Shown piece by piece: positions 27,557 to 36,789 of a stretch of DNA of 64,000 nucleotides. A program made the translations under genes and the position numbers. Location: contig NZ_SAIY01000009.1 in assembly GCF_010560025.1 (NCBI RefSeq), forward strand, positions 1 to 64,000. Reading direction: 5' to 3'. Numbering within the stretch: the stretch's first letter is position 1; each line of letters begins with the position of its first letter. The stretch comes from Verrucosispora sioxanthis (GTDB taxonomy: Bacteria > Actinomycetota > Actinomycetes > Mycobacteriales > Micromonosporaceae). A model generated the notes under the pieces. It saw only the letters and a program-made list of their open reading frames with translations, did no database searches and was not told where the DNA came from.

Positions 27557-29377
27557 ATGGCTCTCGATGTACCGTACAGCTCAATTCCTGACATGTTCCT
27601 CAAGCGCGTGGCGGCGTCCCCCGACCGCCACGCCTTTGCCCACCCCGGCCCGGACGGACCGGTCTGGCTGACCTGGGCACAGGTCTCGCAGCGGGCAAAG
27701 GCGGTCGCCGCCGGCCTGCACGGCCTGGGCGTCGGTCAGGAGGACCGGGTCGCGATCCTGGCGAACACCCGGATCGAGTGGGTGATCGCCGACTTCGGCA
27801 TCATGTGCGCCAGCGGCGCCACGACCACGGTCTACCCGACCACCGAGCCCGAGGACGCCACCTACATCATCTCCGACTCCGGCTCCAGCGTGCTGTTCGC
27901 GGAGAACCCGGACCAGGCGGCCAAGATCGCCGGAGCGCAGCTACCCGCGCTGACCCACGTGGTCCTGTTCGACGGCGCCCCCGACCCGTCCGCGGCCGTG
28001 CCCCAGCTGACCCTGGCGCAACTGGAGGAGCAGGGGGCCCAGCGGCTCGCCGAGGACCCGGAGCTGATCGAGCGCCTGGTCGCCGGCATCGGCCCGGACC
28101 ACCTGGCCACCCTGATCTACACCTCCGGCACCACCGGCCGACCCAAGGGTGTCGAGCTGCTGCACGGCGGCTGGTGCTGGGAGGGTGTGGCGCAGGAGGC
28201 GGTCGGGCTGCTCCGCGAGGACGACCTGCAGTATCTCTGGCTGCCGCTGTCCCACTCGTTCGGCAAGACGCTGCTCTGCGGCGCCACGCACGTCGGCCTG
28301 CCCACGTACGTGGACGGTCGGGTCGACAAGCTCGTCGAGCTGCTCTCGGTGGTCCGCCCGACGCTGATGTGCGGCGCGCCCCGGGTCTTCGAGAAGGTCT
28401 ACAACAAGTCGGTCACGACCGCGCAGGGCGCCGGTGGGGCGAAGGCCAAGATCTTCGCGTGGGCGGTCGGCGTCGGCAAGGAGAAGATCGCCCTGGAGCA
28501 GGCCGGCAAGCCGGTGCCGGGTGGGCTGAAGCTCAAGTACACGCTGGCGGAGAAGCTGGTCTTCAGCAAGCTCCAGGCCCGTCTCGGTGGTCGGATCCGG
28601 GTGCTGGTCTCCGGTGCCGCCCCGCTCAGCCCGGAGATCGCCACCTTCTTCGCCGCGGCGAACCTGCCGATCTCCGAGGGCTACGGGCTGACCGAGACCA
28701 GCGCCGGCAACTTCGTCAACCCGCCCGACGGGTTGCGGATCGGCACCGTCGGCAAGGCCATGGGCGACCTCGAGTGCCGCATCGACACCGACGGCGAGAT
28801 CCTGATCAAGGGCCGACCGGTGATGCGGGGCTACCACAACCTGCCCGAGGAGACCGCCGCCGCCTTCACCGAGGACGGCTTCTTCCGTACCGGCGACATC
28901 GGCAGCCTCGACGACGACGGTTACCTGCGCATCACCGACCGCAAGAAGGACCTGGTCAAGACCTCCGGCGGCAAGTACGTCGCGCCGTCGCACATCGAGG
29001 GCATGTTCAAGGCCACCTGCCCGTACACCTCGCAGGCCGTGGTGATCGGTCAGGCGCGCAACTACTGCACCATGCTGGTGACGCTGGACCCGGACGCCAT
29101 CACCGGCTGGGCGGCCGGCACCCCGCTGGAAGGTCGCCCGTACGCCGAGATCGTGGCCTCCCCCGAGGCCCAGGCCATGGTGGAGGAGTACGTCGCCCAG
29201 CTCAACCAGAAGCTGAACCGCTGGGAGACCATCAAGAAGGTCACCATCCTGCCGCGCGACCTGACCATCGAGGACGGCGAGATCACCCCGTCGCTGAAGA
29301 TCAAGCGTCGGGGCGTGGAGAGCAACTTCTCCGACGAGATCGACAAGATGTACGCCGGCACCGTCGCCGAGATCTGA
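27557..29377 (+). CDS. Long-chain fatty-acyl-CoA ligase (AMP-forming)
   Basis: 606 residues of the FadD15-like branch. It activates fatty acids as acyl-adenylates and then thioesters. Motifs are YTSGTTGRPKG (P-loop), GYGLTETSAG, RTGDIGSLDDDGYLRITDRK and the C-terminal lysine region SLKIKRRGV. ATG 27557 is chosen because homologues begin MALDVPYSS; an upstream GTG at 27515 is possible. It stands alone between the terpene synthase and a strong terminator. A link to lipid turnover rather than to terpene formation is the simplest view. Confidence 0.92.
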   Translation: MALDVPYSSIPDMFLKRVAASPDRHAFAHPGPDGPVWLTWAQVSQRAKAVAAGLHGLGVGQEDRVAILANTRIEWVIADFGIMCASGATTTVYPTTEPEDATYIISDSGSSVLFAENPDQAAKIAGAQLPALTHVVLFDGAPDPSAAVPQLTLAQLEEQGAQRLAEDPELIERLVAGIGPDHLATLIYTSGTTGRPKGVELLHGGWCWEGVAQEAVGLLREDDLQYLWLPLSHSFGKTLLCGATHVGLPTYVDGRVDKLVELLSVVRPTLMCGAPRVFEKVYNKSVTTAQGAGGAKAKIFAWAVGVGKEKIALEQAGKPVPGGLKLKYTLAEKLVFSKLQARLGGRIRVLVSGAAPLSPEIATFFAAANLPISEGYGLTETSAGNFVNPPDGLRIGTVGKAMGDLECRIDTDGEILIKGRPVMRGYHNLPEETAAAFTEDGFFRTGDIGSLDDDGYLRITDRKKDLVKTSGGKYVAPSHIEGMFKATCPYTSQAVVIGQARNYCTMLVTLDPDAITGWAAGTPLEGRPYAEIVASPEAQAMVEEYVAQLNQKLNRWETIKKVTILPRDLTIEDGEITPSLKIKRRGVESNFSDEIDKMYAGTVAEI

Positions 29378-29391
29378 CGACCCCACCGCGT

Positions 29392-29428
29392 CGGCCCCGC
29401 ACTCGTCCCTCCCCGGGGTGCGGGGCCG
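29392..29428. terminator. Bidirectional hairpin terminator
   Basis: CGGCCCCGCAC (29392-29402) pairs perfectly with 29418-29428. It lies between the convergent ends of the acyl-CoA ligase and the MocR-type regulator and can serve both. Confidence 0.8.
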
Positions 29429-29462
29429 ATCCGTGTCGCGCCACACCAGCGGCGACGGCGGT

Positions 29463-30919
29463 TCAGGCGATGACGCTCGGCTCCGGCCAGCGGGTCTGCC
29501 CCGCCCGGTCCAGGTCGTAACGGACCGCCGCGATCCGCCCGACCGCCTCGACCAGGTCGGTGGCCGGCAGGGTGAACGGCAGCCGCAGGAAGCGCTCCAG
29601 CGTCCCGTCGAGGCCGAAGCGGGGGCCGGGTGCCAGGCGTACGCCGACCTCCTCGGCGGCCCGCGCCAGGGCGCTGGAGATCGGCCCGTCCAACTCGGCC
29701 CAGAGCGTCACCCGCCGCGCGGCACGGTGACCCGCCACTCCGGCAGCCGGCTGGCCAGCGCGCCGAGCAACGCGTCACGCTGCACGGCCAGCTGTGCCCG
29801 CCGGGCGGCCACGATGGCCGGCGCGACCTCCAGCAGGTGCACCGCGACCAACTGGTCCAGCACGGGGCTGGACATGTCGACACCCACCCGCGCCGCGGCC
29901 AGCCGCTGCACCTGCGGCGCCGAGGTCCGGATCCAGCCGATCCGCAGCCCGCCCCAGAACGGCTTGCTCATGCCACCGACGCTCACCACCCGGGAGTGCC
30001 GGTCGAAGCTCGCCGTCGGCGGTGGCAGGTCGGTCCCGTCCAGCGGCAGGTCCACGAACGACTCGTCGATCACCAGGTCGGTGCCGACCGCGTGCGCGGT
30101 GGCCACCAGCCGTTCCCGCAGCTCGGCCGGCATCAGGTGCCCGGTCGGGTTCTGGAAGTCGGGAATCAGGTAACCGACGCGGGGTCGAACCTGCCGCAAC
30201 GTACCCAGCAGCAGGTCCGCGTCCCAGCCGTCGGCGTCGGCGGCCAGGCCGTGCGTGGTGATCCGGGCCCGCCGGGCGGACAGGGCCGCGAGGGCGTTCG
30301 GGTAGCTCGGCGACTCGACCAGGACCCCGCCGCCCGGCGCGAGCGCCAACCGCAGCACCAGGTCCAGGGCGTGCTGCGTGCCGTTGGTGACCATGATCTG
30401 GTCCGGCGAGGTGGGCAGCCCCCGTTCGGTGTACCGCTGGGCGACCGCCTCCCGCAGCTCGATGATCCCGATCGGGTGGTACCCGGCGCCATTGAGGTAG
30501 CGGGGCAGATCCTCGGCCGCCGCCCGGGCCGCCGGCAGCAGCTCGGGCGGGGCGGACAACGCCGCCACACCGAGGTCGAGCATGTCCCGGTCGTCCAGTG
30601 GGATCCACAGTCCGTTCGGCGCGACCCGGTGCGTCCCCGGCAGCATCGTCCAGCTTCCGGCACCCCGCCGGCTGGCCAGGTGTCCGCTGTCGCGCAATTC
30701 GCGGTACGCGGCCGTGACGGTGGTACGGCTGACCCGCAGCGCCTCGGCCAGGTCCCGTTCGGCGGGCAGGCGCACGCCGAGGGGGAGCCGACCGTCGGCG
30801 AGCAGGCCGCGTACCGCACCGGCCAGCGCGGCATAGTCGGGGCTGCGCCGCCGACCGGGCAGGGCGTGCCACTGCCCGAGCAGCCGGGCCAATTGGACCC
30901 CACGCACCTGACTCACCAT
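29463..30919 (-). CDS. MocR-type GntR/aminotransferase regulator (frame broken near 29712)
   Basis: An N-terminal GntR winged helix (VRLPAERDLAEALRVSRTTV) is fused to a class I aminotransferase-like domain with IMVTNGTQHALDLVLR, PDFQNPTGHLMP and the PLP lysine in GGMSKPFWGGLRIGW. The frame ends early after VTVPRGG; the rest (VTLWAELDGPISS onward) is in another frame. One missing G in a GGGG run restores 485 residues, the usual MocR size. ATG 30919 has GGGGGAG upstream. The gene is divergent from a YczE-type membrane protein, the arrangement of YczR regulators. Confidence 0.87.
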
Positions 30920-30934
30920 GGCCACTCCCCCGAG

Positions 30935-30992
30935 ATTGGCTCTATCGCGCCGCCAATTGGCACCTAGAGTGGCATGCGTGGCAATGATTGGC
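30935..30992. promoter_or_regulatory. Repeated ATTGGC boxes between the MocR regulator and yczE-like gene
   Basis: ATTGGC occurs at 30935-30940 and 30956-30961, exactly 21 bp apart, and again at 30987-30992; GCCAAT at 30952-30957 adds an inverted element. MocR proteins often bind direct repeats spaced by whole helical turns, so this is a candidate operator for both divergent genes. TAGAGT at 30965-30970 is a likely -10 box for the plus-strand gene. Confidence 0.5.
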
Positions 30993-31631
30993 AACCTCCG
31001 GCACCGGCCGGCGCGACGGCTGACGCACCTGTTCGTCGGGCTCGTCCTCTACGGCTTCAGCATGGCGCTGATGATCCGCTCCGGGCTCGGCCTGAACCCG
31101 TGGGACGTCTTCCACCAGGGGCTGTCCCGACTGACCGGCCTGAGCATGGGCACCGTGGTCATCGCGGTGGGCGCGCTGGTGCTGCTGGCCTGGATCCCGC
31201 TGCGCCAGCGTCCCGGTCTCGGCACCGTCGCCAACGTGGTGGTGATCGGCCTGGCGGTCGACGCGACCCTGGCCCTGCTGCCCCCCGGGGGGCCACTCGC
31301 GCTGCGGATCGTCCTGCTGGTCGCCGGGATCGTCGGCAACGGCGCGGCCACCGCGCTCTACCTCGGCGCCCGCCTCGGACCCGGCCCCCGGGACGGGTTG
31401 ATGACCGGCCTGGTCGCCCGCCGCCCCGGCCGGTCGCTACGCCTGGTCCGCACCATCATCGAGGTCGGCGTGCTGGCCGTGGGCGCCGTGCTCGGCGGTA
31501 CGGTCGGCATCGGCACCATCGCCTACGCGCTGACCATCGGGCCACTGGCCCAATTGTTCCTGCCCCTGTTCGACGTCGCCGAGCCGAAACCACCGACGGT
31601 GGAACGGATCGAGCCGGCCCCGGCCACCTGA
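30978..31631 (+). CDS. YczE/YitT-type integral membrane protein
   Basis: 217 residues with five or six hydrophobic segments and the family motif SGLGLNPWDVFHQGLSRL near the first extracellular turn; LGPGPRDGLMTGL is also typical. Relatives lie next to MocR-family regulators (YczR), as here. The function of the family is unsettled; transport is usually suggested. The GTG at 30978 is 7 nt after TAGAGT and has no ribosome site, so it may be leaderless; ATG 30984 is an alternative start. Confidence 0.83.
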   Translation: MAMIGNLRHRPARRLTHLFVGLVLYGFSMALMIRSGLGLNPWDVFHQGLSRLTGLSMGTVVIAVGALVLLAWIPLRQRPGLGTVANVVVIGLAVDATLALLPPGGPLALRIVLLVAGIVGNGAATALYLGARLGPGPRDGLMTGLVARRPGRSLRLVRTIIEVGVLAVGAVLGGTVGIGTIAYALTIGPLAQLFLPLFDVAEPKPPTVERIEPAPAT

Positions 31632-31774
31632 CGACCACCCAGCGCCACGGACCCATACCGGATCGAGTCGGTTCCGTCCAGCCGCATCGACTGTCGGCAA
31701 TCATGATGCCACTCACGGTCGCAGTGCGGCGGTCGGTGTTTTCCTGAAGCCGGGTCGCCCGGCAGAATCTCCGC

Positions 31775-32236
31775 ATGGGGGACAACGCCTGGCGTCGTAC
31801 CGACGCATGGATCTTCGTCTCGCTGGTGATCGCCAGCGGCGCCGGACGTCACCGACGGTCCACGACCACCCGCCGCCCCGAGGGAGTACGCCTCGCCGAC
31901 GTGCTCTCCACGGCCGACCATCTCGACCACAGCATTCCCGAACGGCACGACATCGAGGAGGCGATCCGCCGGTTGCTCGGTGCCGGGCTGGTCGACGTCT
32001 CCGACGGCTGGTTCCGGATCACTCCCGACGGCGAACACCTGTGGCGCTCCCGGCCCAGCGCCGGGCTGGCCACCACCGTCGACACCGTGCAGGGGGTGCT
32101 CAGCCGCCGGCACGCGCCCGGCACCGCGGACTGGCACCTCGACGAGCAGGAGCACGCCGCCGCCGTACAGGAATATCTGGTGCGCTCGATCCCGATGCCC
32201 CGACGCTCTCCCGAGGGACACTCCGGCCGCGGCTGA
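31775..32236 (+). CDS. Hypothetical protein, possible winged-helix fold
   Basis: 153 residues from ATG 31775. The pattern of LADVLSTADHLDHSIPERHD, EEAIRRLLGAGLVDVSDGWF and ITPDGEHLW looks like a winged-helix domain of the kind that follows a helix-helix-beta-hairpin order (the last part being the wing). No catalytic motif is seen. GC at third positions is high, so it is a real gene. It converges on hisF with a 47-nt gap. DNA binding is inference only. Confidence 0.6.
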   Translation: MGDNAWRRTDAWIFVSLVIASGAGRHRRSTTTRRPEGVRLADVLSTADHLDHSIPERHDIEEAIRRLLGAGLVDVSDGWFRITPDGEHLWRSRPSAGLATTVDTVQGVLSRRHAPGTADWHLDEQEHAAAVQEYLVRSIPMPRRSPEGHSGRG

Positions 32237-32283
32237 CCGCCGTACGCCCGGGCGCGACCTGCCGCCGGTGGTGCCCAGCGGCG

Positions 32284-33051
32284 TCAGCGCACCGGGTGGC
32301 CGGCGCCGCGCAGCACGTCCTTGACCTCCGCCACGGTCAACTCCCCGAAGTGGAACACGCTGGCGGCCAGCACCGCGTCGGCGCCGGCGCCGATGGCCGG
32401 CGGGAAGTGGGCCGCCGCACCGGCGCCCCCGCTGGCCACCACCGGGACGTCGACGACCCGGCGCACCGCGCCGATGAGTTCCAGGTCGAAGCCGGCCTTG
32501 GTGCCGTCGGCGTCCATCGAGTTGAGCAGGATCTCGCCCGCGCCCAGCTCGGCGCCGCGTCGCGCCCACTGCACGGCGTCCAGCCCGGTGCCGCGCCGCC
32601 CGCCGTGGGTGGTCACCTCGAACCCGCTCTCGGTGCTGCCCGCCGGTGCCCGCCGAACGTCGAGCGAGAGCACCAGCACCTGCCGACCGAACCGCTCCGC
32701 GATCTCCGCGAGCAGTTCCGGACGCGCGATCGCCGCCGTGTTCACGCCTATCTTGTCGGCTCCCGCGCGCAGCAGGGTGTCCACGTCCGCGACCGTCCGC
32801 ACGCCACCACCGACGGTAAGCGGAATGAAGACCGACTCGGCCGTACGGCGGACCACGTCGAGCATGGTGCCCCGGTCGCTGGACGAGGCGGTGACGTCGA
32901 GGAAGGTCAACTCGTCGGCACCCGCACGGTCGTACGCGGCGGCCAGCTCGACGGGGTCACCCGCGTCCCGCAGGTCGACGAAGTTGACGCCCTTGACCAC
33001 CCGTCCCGCGTCCACGTCGAGACAGGGGATCACCCGTACCGCCACCGTCAT
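32284..33051 (-). CDS. hisF: Imidazole glycerol phosphate synthase subunit HisF
   Basis: 255-residue TIM barrel that uses ammonia from HisH to make imidazole glycerol phosphate and AICAR. The two catalytic aspartates are in IPCLDVDAGRVVKG and LVLSLDVRR, and the phosphate sites in VGGGVRT and VVASGGAGA are present. It is separated from priA by an oxidoreductase gene rather than sitting beside hisI, which lies 14 kb away at 16.9 kb. Confidence 0.96.
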   Translation of the reverse strand: MTVAVRVIPCLDVDAGRVVKGVNFVDLRDAGDPVELAAAYDRAGADELTFLDVTASSSDRGTMLDVVRRTAESVFIPLTVGGGVRTVADVDTLLRAGADKIGVNTAAIARPELLAEIAERFGRQVLVLSLDVRRAPAGSTESGFEVTTHGGRRGTGLDAVQWARRGAELGAGEILLNSMDADGTKAGFDLELIGAVRRVVDVPVVASGGAGAAAHFPPAIGAGADAVLAASVFHFGELTVAEVKDVLRGAGHPVR

Positions 33052-33118
33052 GCGACGAGCCTATCGCCGCCCGGACGACGCCCGGCACCCCGCTCGACCC
33101 GACGGTCCGCGCCGCCGG

Positions 33119-34117
33119 TCACAGCCGCACCAGCATCTTGCCGAGGTTCTCCCCCCGCAGCAGGCCGAGGAAGGCCGCCGGGGCGTTCTCCAGGCCGTCG
33201 ACGATCGTCTCGTCGTAGGCGAGTGCGCCCTCGCGCAGCCACCCGGAGACCTCTCGCACGAACTGCTCCCGCAGGTGGCCGTGATCATTGACCAGGAAAC
33301 CGCGCAGGGTCAGCCGCTTGCCGATGACCTGGGCCAGGTTGCGCGGGGCGGCCGGCGCCTCGGTGTCGTTGTACTGCGCGATCATGCCGCAGATCGCCGC
33401 CCGGCCGTGCACGTTCATCGACGAGATGGCCGCCTCCAGGTGCTCGCCGCCGACGTTGTCGAAGTAGACATCGACCCCGTCGGGAGCGGCGGCCCGCAGC
33501 AGGTCGCGTACCGGGCCGTCGTGGTAGTCGAACGCGGCGTCGAAGCCGAGCGCCCGCAGCCGCTCGACCTTGGCCGCCGACCCGGCGCTGCCGACCACCC
33601 GGCCCGCGCCGCGGAGCCGGGCGACCTGGCCGACCATGCTGCCGACCGCACCGGCCGCCCCGGAGACGAAGACCGTCTCACCCGGACGCATCGCGGCCAC
33701 CTCCAGCAGCCCGGCGTACGCGGTCAGCCCGGTCATCCCGAGCACACCGAGATAGGCGGTCACCGGCGCCAGATCCGGGTCGACCTTGCGGGCGGTCCTC
33801 GCCTCGACCAGCGCGTAGTCCCGCCAGCCGAGGCCGTGCAGCACCGTGTCGCCCGGGGCGAAACCGTCGGCGGAACCGTCCACCACCTCACCGACCGCCC
33901 CGCCGTCGAGCGGCGCGTCCAGGGCGAACGGCGGTACGTAGGACCGCACGTCGTTCATCCGCCCGCGCATGTACGGGTCCACCGACATGTACCGGTTGCG
34001 CACCAGCAACTGCCCCGGACCGGGCGTGGGCACCTCGGCGGTGACGAGCCGGAAATTGTCCTCGGTGGGCCAGCCCTGCGGGCGGGCGGCCAACTGGATC
34101 TCACGGTTGGTGGGCAC
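33119..34117 (-). CDS. NADP-dependent MDR oxidoreductase (zinc-independent)
   Basis: 332 residues of the prostaglandin reductase / CurA-like branch of medium-chain dehydrogenases. Motifs are SVDPYMRGRM near the start, VFVSGAAGAVGSMVGQVARL for NADP(H), DAAFDYHDG and VDVYFDNVGGEHLEA. No zinc-binding cysteines are seen. GTG 34117 is chosen for the AGGA site 7 nt upstream. It would reduce a carbon-carbon double bond of an enone. Its place between hisF and priA has no evident link with histidine. Confidence 0.87.
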   Translation of the reverse strand: MPTNREIQLAARPQGWPTEDNFRLVTAEVPTPGPGQLLVRNRYMSVDPYMRGRMNDVRSYVPPFALDAPLDGGAVGEVVDGSADGFAPGDTVLHGLGWRDYALVEARTARKVDPDLAPVTAYLGVLGMTGLTAYAGLLEVAAMRPGETVFVSGAAGAVGSMVGQVARLRGAGRVVGSAGSAAKVERLRALGFDAAFDYHDGPVRDLLRAAAPDGVDVYFDNVGGEHLEAAISSMNVHGRAAICGMIAQYNDTEAPAAPRNLAQVIGKRLTLRGFLVNDHGHLREQFVREVSGWLREGALAYDETIVDGLENAPAAFLGLLRGENLGKMLVRL

Positions 34118-34203
34118 GGGAGCGTCCTTCCTCTGCGGGTCGGGCGACGGCACGGTGGGGCGGCGGCGCGGCCGGGCGGCGGCGCGGTCGGGCCGCAGCC
34201 GGA

Positions 34204-34929
34204 TCACGGGTTCGCGAGGACCGCCAGGGCCTCCGCCACGGTGAACGCCTCCGCGTAGAGCGCCTTGCCGGCGATGACCCCCTCCACGCCGACCGACTCC
34301 AGGGTGGCCAGGGCCCGCAGGTCATCCAGGGTGGAGACGCCGCCGGAGGCGATCACCGGGGCGTCGGTACGGGCGCACACCTCGCGCAGCAGGTCCAGGT
34401 TCGGTCCGCGCATGGTGCCGTCCTTGGTGATGTCGGTGACCACGTAACGGGAGGCACCGGCCTTGTCGAGCCGCTCCAGCACCTCGTACAGGTCGCCGCC
34501 GTCCCGGGTCCAGCCCCGGGCCGCCAGGGTCCGGCCGCGCACGTCCAGCCCGATCGCGACCCGGTCGCCGTACTCCGCGCAGACCCGGTCACACCACTGC
34601 GGGTCCTCCAGCGCGGCGGTGCCGATGTTCACCCGCTCGGCACCGGTGGCCAGCGCGGCGCGCAGCGAGGCGTCGTCCCGGATGCCACCGGACAGTTCCA
34701 CCCGTACGTCGAGGCGGCGCACCACCTCGGCGAGCAGGTCGGCGTTGCTGCCCCGGCCGAACGCGGCGTCGAGATCGACCAGGTGGATCCACTCGGCACC
34801 GTCTCGCTGCCACGCCAGCGCGGCCTCCAGCGGGTCGCCGTAGGTGGTCTCGCTGCCCGCGGCGCCCTGCACGAGCCGGACGGCCTGGCCGTCGGCGACG
34901 TCCACGGCGGGCAACAGGGTGAGGCTCAT
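34204..34929 (-). CDS. priA: Bifunctional HisA/TrpF isomerase PriA
   Basis: 241-residue TIM barrel with LLPAVDVADGQAVRLVQG, and VVTDITKDGTMRGPN carrying the second catalytic Asp. The loop ARGWTRDGG holds Arg138-Gly-Trp140, matching the Arg143/Trp145 pair that lets Mycobacterium tuberculosis PriA act on both ProFAR (histidine) and PRA (tryptophan). No trpF is in the window although trpA, B, C and E are, which supports the dual role. Confidence 0.92.
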   Translation of the reverse strand: MSLTLLPAVDVADGQAVRLVQGAAGSETTYGDPLEAALAWQRDGAEWIHLVDLDAAFGRGSNADLLAEVVRRLDVRVELSGGIRDDASLRAALATGAERVNIGTAALEDPQWCDRVCAEYGDRVAIGLDVRGRTLAARGWTRDGGDLYEVLERLDKAGASRYVVTDITKDGTMRGPNLDLLREVCARTDAPVIASGGVSTLDDLRALATLESVGVEGVIAGKALYAEAFTVAEALAVLANP

Positions 34930-34951
34930 GTGTCGGGTCCCTCTCGCATGG

Positions 34952-35272
34952 TCAACGGCGGTCCAGGGCGATCACCACGATCACCGGCAGGACGAGCAGC
35001 AGCAGCAGGATCAGCCCGACCCGCAGCGCCAGGTCGGGCACGAACACCCAGATCAGGGTGATCGCGGCCAGGGTGAGCGCCACGATGGCCGCCCGCTCGC
35101 CCTGGGAGTATCGGGGCAGCCGACCGGTGCGGCCACGACGCACCGTCGGCACCACCCGGCGGACCAGCGCCCGACGGCGCGCCCGGCGGGCGGCGGCGCG
35201 TTCCCGCAGCACCCGCTGCCGGGCCGCCTCCGCCTCCCGGGCCGCCCGCCGCTGGGCCCGTTCCCGGCTCAC
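34952..35272 (-). CDS. Small basic membrane protein in the his cluster
   Basis: 106 residues from GTG 35272. The first half is an Arg/Ala-rich helix (ERAQRRAAREAEAARQRV), followed by two hydrophobic segments (about 63-80 and 86-102) ending in DRR. No known domain. It lies between hisH and priA on the same strand, 30 nt after hisH, so it is probably co-transcribed. Confidence 0.68.
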   Translation of the reverse strand: MSRERAQRRAAREAEAARQRVLRERAAARRARRRALVRRVVPTVRRGRTGRLPRYSQGERAAIVALTLAAITLIWVFVPDLALRVGLILLLLLVLPVIVVIALDRR

Positions 35273-35302
35273 CGTGGGCCCCGGCGGGCGCCACCGGCCG
35301 GC

Positions 35303-35974
35303 TCAGTCACCGGCGGGCACGGTGGCCAGCCAGTTGCGCAGCAACGCGGCACCGGTGTCGGCGGACTTCTCGGGGTGGAACTGGGCGGCCGACAGCGCAC
35401 CGCGTTCCACCGCCGCGACGAAGTCACAGTCGTGGTGGGCCGTGGTCACCCGGGCCCCGGACGCGGTCAGCGCGGCCGGGTCGGCGACGGCGTACGAGTG
35501 GACGAAGTAGAACCGGCTGTCGGCGGGCAGGCCGGCGAAGAGCACCGAGCCGACCGGCGCCTGCACGGTGTTCCAGCCCATGTGCGGCAGCCGGGCGGCG
35601 GCGAGCCGGGTGACCGTGCCCGGCAGCAGGCCCAGTCCCTTGGTCACCACCCCGTGTTCGTCGCCGGACTCGAAGAGGATCTGCATGCCCACGCAGATGC
35701 CCAGCACCGGGCGGCCGGCGGCGACCCGCCCGGCGATCACCGGCCCGGCACCGATCGCCTCGATGCCGGCCACGCACGCGGCGAAGGCACCGACCCCGGG
35801 CACCACCAGGCCGTCGGCGTCGGCGGCGGCGGCGAGATCGCCGGTGACCAGGACGTCGGCGCCGGCAGCGGCCAGCGCCCGCTCGGCGGAACGCAGATTG
35901 CCCGAGCCGTAGTCGAGCACCACGATCCGACGCCGTCCACGCGGGGTCGCCCCGCCGTCGGGCCGGCCGGTCAT
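35303..35974 (-). CDS. hisH: Imidazole glycerol phosphate synthase glutaminase HisH
   Basis: 223-residue class I glutamine amidotransferase that supplies ammonia to HisF. The triad is visible: Cys in LGICVGMQILFE, His and Glu in AAQFHPEKS. It also shows LDYGSGNLRS at the start and PHMGWN. ATG 35974 is chosen because the conserved sequence starts about 15 residues later and GGGGACGGG precedes it. It overlaps the probable end of a small membrane protein gene. Confidence 0.94.
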   Translation of the reverse strand: MTGRPDGGATPRGRRRIVVLDYGSGNLRSAERALAAAGADVLVTGDLAAAADADGLVVPGVGAFAACVAGIEAIGAGPVIAGRVAAGRPVLGICVGMQILFESGDEHGVVTKGLGLLPGTVTRLAAARLPHMGWNTVQAPVGSVLFAGLPADSRFYFVHSYAVADPAALTASGARVTTAHHDCDFVAAVERGALSAAQFHPEKSADTGAALLRNWLATVPAGD

Positions 35975-36143
35975 GACCCGTCCCCGGCAGCAGCCAGAGC
36001 ACACCCGCGGCGGTGGCCAGCACCGCCAGCAGCGCGGTGACGACCACCGCGCCGCGCGGCGCCCCCTGCCGGTGCAGGGACAGCGCCCCACCGACCAGCA
36101 CCCCGGCCAGGATCAGCAGCAACGTGGGCAGGATGCCGCTCAC
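35971..36143 (-). CDS. Small two-helix membrane protein (frame uncertain at end)
   Basis: From GTG 36143, with GGAGG 8 nt upstream, the frame encodes two hydrophobic segments (ILPTLLLILAGVLVGGALSL and ALLAVLATAAGVLWLL) joined by a short basic loop. As read the frame then runs on inside hisH. One missing base near 35980 would end it at TGA 35971, overlapping the hisH ATG as ATGA and giving 57 residues. Function unknown. Confidence 0.55.
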
Positions 36144-36177
36144 CGGCGACACCTCCGCCGCACCGCACCCGGGCCGC

Positions 36178-36789
36178 TCACAACGCCCCCTTGGTGCTGG
36201 GAATCGCCCCGCCCGCCGTCGGGTCCACCGCGGTGGCCTCCCGCAGCGCCCGGGACACCGCCTTGAACTGCGCCTCGACCACGTGGTGGGCGTCCGGATG
36301 CCCGCCGGGGCGGGCCGCCCGCAACACGTCCACGTGCAGCGTGATCCGGGCCGCCTGACCGAAGGATTCCCAGATGTGCCGGGTCATGCTGGTCGGGTAC
36401 ACCGGGCCGATGTACGGCGCCAGGGGCGGCTCGTCGTGCACCACGTACGGCCGGCCGGAGAGGTCGACGGCCGCCCGGACCAGCACCTCGTCCATCGGCA
36501 CGGTGGCCGAGCCGTACCGGCGGATGCCCGCCTTGTCGCCGAGCGCCTGGTCGACCGCGGCACCGAGGGCCAGCGCGGTGTCCTCCATCGTGTGGTGCGC
36601 GTCGATCTCCAGGTCACCCACGGTCCGCACGGTCAGGTCGAAGCCACCGTGCCGGGCGATCTGGTGGAGCATGTGGTCGTAGAAACCGACCCCGGTGCTG
36701 ATCTCGGCCACTCCGGTGCCGTCGAGGTCGATCTCGACCAGGACCTTGGTCTCCTTGGTGATCCGCTCCACCCGGGCGGTCCGGCTCAT
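36178..36789 (-). CDS. hisB: Imidazoleglycerol-phosphate dehydratase
   Basis: 203-residue manganese enzyme. Metal ligands are in FYDHMLHQIARHG, DAHHTMEDTALALG and HHVVEAQFKA. It is monofunctional, with no HisN phosphatase domain. Its ATG overlaps the hisC stop as ATGA. Confidence 0.96.
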   Translation of the reverse strand: MSRTARVERITKETKVLVEIDLDGTGVAEISTGVGFYDHMLHQIARHGGFDLTVRTVGDLEIDAHHTMEDTALALGAAVDQALGDKAGIRRYGSATVPMDEVLVRAAVDLSGRPYVVHDEPPLAPYIGPVYPTSMTRHIWESFGQAARITLHVDVLRAARPGGHPDAHHVVEAQFKAVSRALREATAVDPTAGGAIPSTKGAL

